A stretch of 9,439 bases of DNA from positions 1 through 9,439 of the forward strand of contig CADCVT010000341.1 in the NCBI GenBank assembly GCA_902806215.1, written 5' to 3'. Below are positions 4,265-9,439 of the stretch, in pieces. This DNA comes from an uncultured Solirubrobacteraceae bacterium (lineage in GTDB: Bacteria > Actinomycetota > Thermoleophilia > Solirubrobacterales > Solirubrobacteraceae). The stretch's first letter is position 1. Each line of letters begins with the position of its first letter. The notes below the pieces were generated by a model, which did not search any database, had not been told where the DNA came from, and worked only from the letters and a program-made list of their open reading frames with translations. Position numbers and translations under genes: made by a program.

Positions 4265-7108
4265 CTACGCCTTGGACTTCGGGCGGCTCGTCTTACCCTT
4301 CGAGGTCTTCTTGCAGTGGCGGTACTGGCGCCACTCGGTCAGCAGCCGGCCGTCGGTCGTCCGCACCGTCACCACGACCGTGTTGACCTTGCGCTTGGCC
4401 GACAGCTTCAGCGTCGCGGGCTTGAGGAGCGTCTTGCGCGACGTGCGGCGAATGACCCGCTTGCCGTTGATGCGCACCGACAGCGCCTTGATCCGCTCAC
4501 CGCGCGGCAGCTTCAGCTTGAGGCGCAGGCGGTTCGTCGCCAGGCACCTCTTGAGCGGGAGCCCCAGGCGGACGACTTTCGAGCCGCGCGGCACGAAGCT
4601 CGGCACCTGCGGCGTCGCGCCCGGGAGCGCGACGGCGTTCGGGATCGCCGCGGCGGGCTTGTCGACCGCCGGGACCTTGTCGAGGTCGGCGAGGTCGACG
4701 CTCCAGATGCTGCGGCCGAACGTGCCCGCGTACAGGCGGTTCGTCGCCTTGTGGTAGCGCAGCTCGAAGATCGGCACGAGCGGCAGGTTGCTACCGACCT
4801 TCAGCCAGCTCTGGCCGGCGTCGCGGCTGACGAACACGCCGAGGTCGCCAGCGACGAGCAGCGCGTCGCCGATGACGTTGACGTCGTTGAGCGGCGTGCG
4901 CGGGAGGTCGCCGGTGATGTTGTCCCAGTTCTCCCCGCCGTCCTTCGTGCGCAGGATGTACGCCGCGTCCTCACCCGAGCGGAAGCCCGAGTACGTGACG
5001 TAGGCGACCTTCGGGTTCGCGCGGTCGACCTCGACGCGGGTGATCCACGCCTTCGGGAGGTCGGGGTCGTCGGCCTTGACCCACGAGGTCGGATCGCTCT
5101 GGTCGTGCGTGTACCAGAGGTTGCCGTCGTCGGTGCCCGCGTAGATCGTGCCCTTCGACTTGCCGGCCGGCGCGATCGAGGTCAGCGTGCCGTAGTTGCG
5201 GAACAGCGGGTTGACCTCCTTGCCCGGGCCGTTCGTGAGGTCGGGGCTGATCGGCCGGAACGTGTTGGCCTCGTCCTCGGACATCTCCATGAACTCGCCG
5301 CCGGTGTAGATCGTCTCGGGATCCTCCGGGTCGAACTCGATCGGCATCGTCCAGTTGCGACGCGACGAGGCGATCTTGCGCGTGAAGTACTGCGAGTCGT
5401 TGTCGCCGCCCTTCTTGTGGACGGTGCACTCGCCGTACTGGTGGCAGCCGTAGATCACGTTCTTGTCGGTCGGCTTGATGAGCGAGCGCTCGCCGTCGCC
5501 GCCGTGGTACTCGTCCCAGCTGCCGTCCTTCGTGCCCCACGAGCGGTTGACGCCGTTGTCCTGGAGGCCCGCGACCTTGCGCGACGGATCCTGCTCGGAG
5601 ACGTCGAGCGTGTAGAGCTGGCTGAACGGCTGGTACTTGGCGAACTTCCACGTGTTCCCGGCGCCGTTGGCGTCGGAGCGGTAGAGCCCGCCGTCGTTGC
5701 CGAGGTAGACGCGGTTGGGCTGCTTGAGGTCCCAGGCCATCGCGTGCTGGTCTGCGTGCTGGCCCGGCGAGGTGCCGAACGTCGTGCCGCCGTCCTTGGA
5801 CTCGACGAGCGACACGCCCGCGATGAAGACGTGGTTGGTGTCCTTGGGGTCGACCCAGATGCGGCCGAACCACCAGCCGAAGACGAACGAGCCGGTCGTG
5901 CCGTGCAGCTCGACGTCCTGGCGCGGCTGCCACGTCGTGCCGTTGTCGGTCGACTTGTAGACGCCCCCCTGGGTGCCGCTGGAGACGGTCGTGATCACGA
6001 AGACGGTGTTCTTGCCGGCCTCGCCGGTGCCGACCGCGACGCCCATGCGGCCGAGCTGCGGGTTCGGGCCGAACTGCGGCTGCACGACGCGGGCGAACGT
6101 CTTGCCGCCGTCGGTGGACTTGTAGAGACCGGAGCCCGTGCCCTCGTAGAGGCGCTGGTCGGGCGTGCGGCGGTGCTCCCACATCGTCGCCCAGACGATC
6201 TTCGGGTCGCTCTGGTTGATGGCGATGTCGGCGGCGCCGGTGTTGGCGTTGTCGCCGCTGAGGACCTTCTTCCAGCTGTCGCCACCGTCCTCGGACAGGT
6301 ACACGCCGCGGTCCTCGGTGCCCTTGAAGAGGTTGCCGCTGGCCGCGACGAAGATGCGCTTCTCGTTGGTCGGGTCGACGACGATGCGGCCGATGCGGCT
6401 CGTCTTCTCGAGGCCGATCTTCTGCCACGTCTTGCCGCGGTCGGCGGAGCGGTAGACGCCGTCACCGCCGTAGGTGATCGAGCCGCCGCCCGGGCCGGTC
6501 TCGCCGGTGCCCGCGTAGAGGACGCCGCTCTTGGTGATCGTCAGCGCGCCGATCATCTGGTTCTGGCTGGAGGGCCAGATCGGCTCGAACGTCGTGCCCG
6601 CGTCGCTGCTCTTCCAGACGCCGCCGCTGGCGGTCGCGATGTAGATCGTGTCGGCGAGCTCCGGGTCGACGGCGACGTCGAGGACGCGCCCGCCGATGCT
6701 GTGGGGGCCCTCGAGCTTCCAGTCGGCGTTCGCCACGCCGGGGGCGCGCGACTTCGTGTCCTGCCCGATCTCCGCGGCGGCGCGGCGCGCTCCGCGCTGG
6801 ACGTCGGGCGCGGTCAGGCCGGGGTCGCTGCCGAACAGCTGCCGGGTCAGCATCACGTCGGACGGCTCGTTGAGGGCGCAGCTCTCGTTGCGCGCCTCCT
6901 CCTCGCTCGGCTCCTTGTTGATCGTGTCCTTGCCGCTGCGCTCGCGCGCGCTCTCACGAAGGATCTCGGCGCCGCTGATGCCCAGGCAGGGGTTGGCGTC
7001 GGCGCGCGCCTGCTCGGCGCGGTCGTGCGAAGGACCGAAGACGACGATGGCGGCGAGGATCAGGACCGCGGCCGCGACGGCGGCACGCAGGAGGAGACGG
7101 AGGGGCAT
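4265..7108 (-). CDS. Exported Asp-box/BNR-repeat (sortilin/VPS10-like propeller) protein
   Basis: The product has 947 residues. ATG 7108 is chosen because it directly precedes a hydrophobic export segment (residues 4-24); the frame continues upstream only into sequence overlapping the divergent methyltransferase. A low-complexity charged region (about 28-125) leads into repeated beta-propeller blades. Asp-box motifs (S/T-x-D-x-G-x-T/S-W/F) occur at 167-174, 221-228, 272-279, 331-338, 386-393, 437-444, 721-728 and 761-768, with a degenerate one at 478-487. The opening GGRVLDVAVDP and ATASGGVWKS blocks are typical of large secreted BNR proteins annotated as glycosyl hydrolase-like or VPS10/sortilin-like. 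No catalytic residues can be assigned, so enzyme activity should not be assumed. After an Ala/Pro linker (about 812-840), a basic beta-rich tail (841-932) is bracketed by Cys855 and Cys932, then a Lys-rich end. Six cysteines (41, 77, 555, 561, 855, 932) could form disulfides outside the cell. Confidence 0.9.
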   Translation of the reverse strand: MPLRLLLRAAVAAAVLILAAIVVFGPSHDRAEQARADANPCLGISGAEILRESARERSGKDTINKEPSEEEARNESCALNEPSDVMLTRQLFGSDPGLTAPDVQRGARRAAAEIGQDTKSRAPGVANADWKLEGPHSIGGRVLDVAVDPELADTIYIATASGGVWKSSDAGTTFEPIWPSSQNQMIGALTITKSGVLYAGTGETGPGGGSITYGGDGVYRSADRGKTWQKIGLEKTSRIGRIVVDPTNEKRIFVAASGNLFKGTEDRGVYLSEDGGDSWKKVLSGDNANTGAADIAINQSDPKIVWATMWEHRRTPDQRLYEGTGSGLYKSTDGGKTFARVVQPQFGPNPQLGRMGVAVGTGEAGKNTVFVITTVSSGTQGGVYKSTDNGTTWQPRQDVELHGTTGSFVFGWWFGRIWVDPKDTNHVFIAGVSLVESKDGGTTFGTSPGQHADQHAMAWDLKQPNRVYLGNDGGLYRSDANGAGNTWKFAKYQPFSQLYTLDVSEQDPSRKVAGLQDNGVNRSWGTKDGSWDEYHGGDGERSLIKPTDKNVIYGCHQYGECTVHKKGGDNDSQYFTRKIASSRRNWTMPIEFDPEDPETIYTGGEFMEMSEDEANTFRPISPDLTNGPGKEVNPLFRNYGTLTSIAPAGKSKGTIYAGTDDGNLWYTHDQSDPTSWVKADDPDLPKAWITRVEVDRANPKVAYVTYSGFRSGEDAAYILRTKDGGENWDNITGDLPRTPLNDVNVIGDALLVAGDLGVFVSRDAGQSWLKVGSNLPLVPIFELRYHKATNRLYAGTFGRSIWSVDLADLDKVPAVDKPAAAIPNAVALPGATPQVPSFVPRGSKVVRLGLPLKRCLATNRLRLKLKLPRGERIKALSVRINGKRVIRRTSRKTLLKPATLKLSAKRKVNTVVVTVRTTDGRLLTEWRQYRHCKKTSKGKTSRPKSKA

Positions 7109-7119
7109 GGAGGCTGGAA

Positions 7120-7156
7120 CGGTGCACGCGCACCGAACTTGCGCTGCGATGCACCG
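7120..7156. promoter_or_regulatory. Repeated GCACCG/CGGTGC elements in the divergent promoter region
   Basis: The 79 bases between the divergent BNR-protein and methyltransferase genes (7109-7187) hold three copies of one hexamer: CGGTGC at 7120-7125, and GCACCG at 7130-7135 and 7151-7156. The first two form an inverted repeat with a 4-base gap; the outer pair extends to 7 bases (cggtgca at 7120-7126, tgcaccg at 7150-7156). This could be an operator acting on both genes. The third copy falls where a -35 box would lie for the methyltransferase. In GC-rich DNA short repeats arise by chance, so the call is weak. Confidence 0.28.
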
Positions 7157-7173
7157 GGACGTGGTCTGACGCG

Positions 7174-7179
7174 TAGGAT
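7174..7179 (+). promoter_or_regulatory. Putative -10 hexamer (TAGGAT) for leaderless methyltransferase
   Basis: TAGGAT lies 8 bases before the methyltransferase ATG and is the best -10-like hexamer in the divergent intergenic region. The bases between contain no distinct Shine-Dalgarno complementary run at usable spacing. A leaderless or near-leaderless transcript is the inference; no consensus -35 is visible. Confidence 0.42.
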
Positions 7180-7187
7180 CGGCGGGC

Positions 7188-8207
7188 ATGCCGCCCACCC
7201 GGGTCGCCCTCGTCGAGCGCGTCGCGCTCGCCCTGCATCGCCTCGGCGTGGCGCCGGCACCGTTCCCGGGCCCGTTCTTCGACGCGTACCTCGCTCCGAT
7301 GGCGGCGCGGGCGATCACGGTCGCCGGGACCTCCGGCGTCTTCGACGCGCTGCCGGACACCACGGAGGGCGTGGCCCAGCGGACCGGGCTCTCGACCCAG
7401 GGCGCCGAGGTGCTGCTGCCGGCCCTCGAGACGCTGGGCTACGTGCGCTTCCGGCGCGGCCGCTGGTCGCTGACCCGGCAGGCGCGGCGCTGGGTCGGTC
7501 CCGCGGGCGCGATGCCGGTGTTCAGCGGGGCGTTCGCGGCGTCGGCGTGGGACCTCATGTCCGACCTCGAGGCGCACCTGCGCGGAGCCGCGCCCGCCGC
7601 GCTGCACGACCGCCCGCCCGGCGATCCGTGGTGGGCGAGCTACGAGCCGGCGATGGCCGAGATCGGACGGGTCAACGGCGATCGCGTCGCGAAGCTGATC
7701 CCGGCCGAACGCCCGCGCCGGCTGCTCGACCTCGCCGGTGGACCGGGGCTCTACGCGGCGGCGATGGTCCGGCGCCATCCGGGCCTCGAGGCGACGGTCG
7801 TCGAGCTCGAGGCCGCGGCGCGCCACGCGGAGACGCACCCCGGCGTCCGCTACCTGGAGGGCGACCTGTTCGAGGTCGACCCGGGAAGCGGCTACGACGT
7901 CGTCACGGCCCACTCGATCCTGCACAACCTGTCGGAGGAGCGGTGCGTCGCGCTGCTGCGCAGGGCACGCGGCGCGCTGCGCGACGGCGGGACCTTCGCC
8001 GCGCTCGAGACCGAGCAGCCCGAGCCCGGCCACCCGCGGAGCATGATCGCCGCGCTGGGGAGCCTGACGTTCCACGCCGCGTTCGGCACGCGCTCGAAGA
8101 CCGGCGCGGAGCTCGAAGAGATGCTGCGCACGGCGGGCTTCTCGGACGTCCGGCTGCTCCGGCCGCTCGACCTCAACGGCAGCGTGCTGGCCGTCGGCAC
8201 GCGCTGA
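7188..8207 (+). CDS. SAM-dependent O-methyltransferase (family 2 / acetylserotonin-type fold)
   Basis: The 339-residue protein has the usual length and two-part layout of the family. An N-terminal helical winged-helix dimerisation region (about 8-105) includes a run where a target is classed by AQRTGLST and GYVRFRRGRWSLT, as in polyketide and small-molecule O-methyltransferases. The C-terminal Rossmann domain starts with motif I, LLDLAGGPGLYA (179-190), in which Ala replaces the first Gly of the common DxGGGxG. It continues with the acidic Glu206 at the end of strand 2, GDLF at 225-228 and HSILHNLSEE at 242-251, the segment that carries the catalytic-type His in characterised members (here probably His246). 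The substrate cannot be told; no biosynthetic cluster surrounds it. The start fits a TAGGAT hexamer 8 bases upstream. Confidence 0.9.
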   Translation: MPPTRVALVERVALALHRLGVAPAPFPGPFFDAYLAPMAARAITVAGTSGVFDALPDTTEGVAQRTGLSTQGAEVLLPALETLGYVRFRRGRWSLTRQARRWVGPAGAMPVFSGAFAASAWDLMSDLEAHLRGAAPAALHDRPPGDPWWASYEPAMAEIGRVNGDRVAKLIPAERPRRLLDLAGGPGLYAAAMVRRHPGLEATVVELEAAARHAETHPGVRYLEGDLFEVDPGSGYDVVTAHSILHNLSEERCVALLRRARGALRDGGTFAALETEQPEPGHPRSMIAALGSLTFHAAFGTRSKTGAELEEMLRTAGFSDVRLLRPLDLNGSVLAVGTR

Positions 8208-8279
8208 CCGGATGGCCCACCGCCCAACCTCCTCGGCGCGGAGGCGTTGATGGGTCTGAAGGCACTCACCCGAACCGTT
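8208..8279. other. Short intergenic region with a weak 5-bp hairpin
   Basis: The gap after the methyltransferase holds a cctcc / ggagg inverted repeat (8228-8232 and 8240-8244, 7-base loop) with no T-tract, too weak to call a terminator with confidence. TTGATG at 8247-8252 resembles a -35 box, but the bases 17 downstream are not -10-like. The next gene's own ribosome binding site suggests it may have its own promoter or be co-transcribed with the methyltransferase. Confidence 0.3.
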
Positions 8280-8285
8280 GGAGGT
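8280..8285 (+). promoter_or_regulatory. Strong Shine-Dalgarno (GGAGGT) for the small membrane protein
   Basis: GGAGGT ends five bases before the ATG at 8291. It is the strongest ribosome binding site in the window and fixes the start of the following small gene. Four other genes here have no visible Shine-Dalgarno, so this one is probably translated from a leadered mRNA. Confidence 0.85.
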
Positions 8286-8290
8286 AGGAC

Positions 8291-8665
8291 ATGGAGGCCA
8301 TCATCGTCATCGCCGTCGTGGCACTGATCGTCCTGGGGCTGCTGTTCGTCCTGGGCCGCAAGCGCAACGAGGCAAAGAAGGGTCAGATGCGCGAGAAGGC
8401 GCACGAGTACCGCGAAGAGGCGCGCGTCCGCAACGCCCGCGCCGACCAGGCTGCTGCCGAGGCCGAGGAGCGCGCCGCGCGCGCCAGGCGCGAGCAGGCC
8501 CTCGCCGAGGAGCAGTCCGCGAAGGCCGAGCGCGAGCGGCGCTTCGCCCACGACAAGCACGCCACGGCGCAGGAGATCGACCCCGACCACGACGGCCGGT
8601 CCGGCAACGGGCACGACCCCGTCCAGGACCGCGCCATCGAGCGCGACCGGGGCGCGCGCCGCTAG
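8291..8665 (+). CDS. Small membrane-anchored coiled-coil protein, unknown function
   Basis: I do not recognise a named family. The 124-residue product begins with a single hydrophobic helix (residues 4-21) followed by a basic stop-transfer stretch (GRKRNEAKK), implying an N-out, C-in single-pass anchor. Residues about 25-90 are Ala/Glu/Arg-rich with no Pro or Gly after residue 31, and would form a long charged helix or coiled coil. The last 30 residues are Asp/His/Gly/Arg-rich and probably disordered (IDPDHDG, NGHDPVQDR). The start is set by GGAGGT five bases upstream. The overall shape resembles abundant actinobacterial small proteins with one TM helix and a cytoplasmic helical tail, sometimes stress-related, but that resemblance is not evidence of function. 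It converges on the next gene with abutting stops. Confidence 0.85.
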   Translation: MEAIIVIAVVALIVLGLLFVLGRKRNEAKKGQMREKAHEYREEARVRNARADQAAAEAEERAARARREQALAEEQSAKAERERRFAHDKHATAQEIDPDHDGRSGNGHDPVQDRAIERDRGARR

Positions 8666-8672
8666 CTAGCGG
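8659..8672. other. 14-bp perfect palindrome holding both stop codons of convergent genes
   Basis: ccgctagctagcgg is its own reverse complement. It contains the stop TAG of the small membrane protein (8663-8665, plus strand) directly abutting the stop TAG of the next gene (8668-8666, minus strand). Having no loop bases it is a poor terminator hairpin as DNA is read here, though a short 5-bp stem with a 4-base loop is possible in RNA of either strand. Confidence 0.85.
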
Positions 8673-9439
8673 ACGCGGATCACGACACGGCCGCTCCGGT
8701 ACCCGCGCAGGTAGGCGCGGCCCGGGCGGCCGCCGCGCCGGCGCACCCGGGCGACGATCGTCGCGCGACCGCGGCGGTCGGTCCGCCGGGTGTGACCGGC
8801 GAAGAGCACGCGAGCACGGCGGACGACCCGCTTGCCCGACGTGACACGGAAGCGGTAGCGCACGCGCCGGCCGCTCCTCGCCCGCCGCGGGGTGGCGGTG
8901 ATGCGCAGGAGCGGCTTGGCCTTGCGCCGGGCCGACCCGCGCCGGGTCCTCCGGCCGCCCGTCGTCGCGTCCGCGGCGCTCGCCGTCGCGCACGCCCGCC
9001 GCGACGGGTCGGGCGGGAACGGCAGGTCCGCGACGTTCGCGGTCTCGCGGTAGTCGTTCTCGATCTTGCCGCCGCCTTCGGGCCCGAGCGCGTCGGCGGT
9101 CTGCTGCAGCTTCGCGCGGTCGGCATCGTCGACGACCCACGGCACCAGCCCGATGAACTCCGTCTTCGGCCCGGCGAACGGCGCAAGCCGCTGCTCCTCG
9201 CCGCCGATGAGGACGGTCTGCGGGTCGGTGCCGGGCAGGAACCGACCGCTGCCGACGTAGTGGCAGCCGGGGCCGGTCGTGCCGCCGCGCGCGGTGATCG
9301 CCGTCTGGCCGTCGAACGGCAGGTCGGCGAGGTTGCCGACGAGGTGCGGCGTGACGTTGTAGGCGAAGCGCACCGAGGGGTCGGCCGCCGCCCGCCACGT
9401 CGAGCTCATCCACTCGAGCGGCTGCCACGTCGAGCCGCC
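8666..9439 (-). CDS. Partial secreted-type protein with Arg-rich Ig-like C-terminal domain
   Basis: The frame is open to the right edge (257 residues seen), so the N-terminus lies outside the window; an internal ATG at 9409 exists but sequence before it (GGSTWQPLEW) reads as ordinary coding, so I treat the gene as partial. I do not recognise the N-proximal part (visible residues 1-150), which has an FAYNVTPHLVGNL block at 25-37, DLPFDGQTAI at 39-48, GCHYVG at 58-63 and Cys150. Residues 176-257 look like an Ig-like or big-type beta-sandwich (ITATP start, FRVT, FAG, TDRRGRA, ending VVIRVR), extremely rich in Arg. Such domains are frequent at C-termini of exported proteins in this kind of actinobacterium. 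The function is unknown. It converges on the small membrane-protein gene. Confidence 0.8.
   Translation of the reverse strand, partial: GGSTWQPLEWMSSTWRAAADPSVRFAYNVTPHLVGNLADLPFDGQTAITARGGTTGPGCHYVGSGRFLPGTDPQTVLIGGEEQRLAPFAGPKTEFIGLVPWVVDDADRAKLQQTADALGPEGGGKIENDYRETANVADLPFPPDPSRRACATASAADATTGGRRTRRGSARRKAKPLLRITATPRRARSGRRVRYRFRVTSGKRVVRRARVLFAGHTRRTDRRGRATIVARVRRRGGRPGRAYLRGYRSGRVVIRVR

Noticed and set aside
7109..7363. Upstream extension of the BNR-protein frame to an ATG at 7363
   Set aside because: The added 85 residues overlap the divergent methyltransferase, are of shadow-like composition and would bury the N-terminal export segment. ATG 7108 directly precedes that segment.
8228..8244. 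Terminator after the methyltransferase
   Set aside because: The stem is only 5 bp with a 7-base loop and no T-tract; in this base composition such a stem is expected by chance.
4316..8287. Very long plus-strand open frame (over 1300 codons) running across the BNR gene and the methyltransferase
   Set aside because: It is an antisense or out-of-frame shadow in very GC-rich DNA. Its conceptual product is dominated by Arg, Ala, Val and Asp with no domain pattern, while the minus-strand frame has clear Asp-box repeats and the other plus frame has clear methyltransferase motifs.
9394..9435. Direct repeat gccacgtcgagc (9394-9405 and 9424-9435) as an attachment site or mobile-element end
   Set aside because: It is in frame, 30 bases apart, and simply encodes two STW-containing peptides of the partial protein. 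No integrase or other mobile-element gene is present.
1..9439. A new defence or mobile system in the window
   Set aside because: Every long gene but the last partial one falls in a known family or simple architecture, and no nuclease, transposase, toxin-antitoxin, reverse transcriptase or phage-like gene was seen.

Overview
The window comes from a very GC-rich bacterial chromosome. Gene content, secreted proteins carrying C-terminal Ig-like or basic beta-rich tails, and probable leaderless starts suggest a deep-branching actinobacterium, plausibly Thermoleophilia/Solirubrobacterales. That placement is inference, because no rRNA or other phylogenetic marker is present. Coding density is high and no gene-free stretch exceeds about 90 bases. 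No tRNA, rRNA, CRISPR array, transposase or prophage gene was seen.

Layout from left to right. (1) A secreted S8 (subtilisin-like) protease on the minus strand starts at 1436 and stays open to the left edge. Its last 81 bases are an exact inverted copy of its own catalytic-domain sequence at 629-709, so the left end looks like a fold-back junction and the true C-terminus is missing. (2) A YqgE/AlgH (UPF0301) gene lies divergently on the plus strand. (3) A minus-strand pair follows: a two-helix potassium channel with a cytoplasmic TrkA/RCK region, translationally coupled (GTGA overlap) to an acyl-CoA dehydrogenase. The dehydrogenase converges on yqgE and the two share a CTAG palindrome as stop codons. 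(4) A 947-residue exported Asp-box/BNR-repeat (sortilin/VPS10-like propeller) protein lies upstream on the minus strand, separated from the channel by a perfect 12-bp hairpin. (5) Divergent from it on the plus strand are a family-2-type SAM-dependent O-methyltransferase and a small membrane-anchored coiled-coil protein. (6) The 3' part of another minus-strand gene, with an Arg-rich Ig-like C-terminus, runs off the right edge.

The genes do not form an obvious single pathway. The only tightly linked pair is channel plus acyl-CoA dehydrogenase. Most of the window is ordinary housekeeping and exported-protein content. The items most worth checking are the fold-back at the left end, a recurring TA-hexamer 8-10 bases before the start codons of genes lacking a Shine-Dalgarno (putative leaderless promoters), and the hairpin at 4227-4258, whose arm also carries such a hexamer. 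I did not find convincing evidence of a new biological system.
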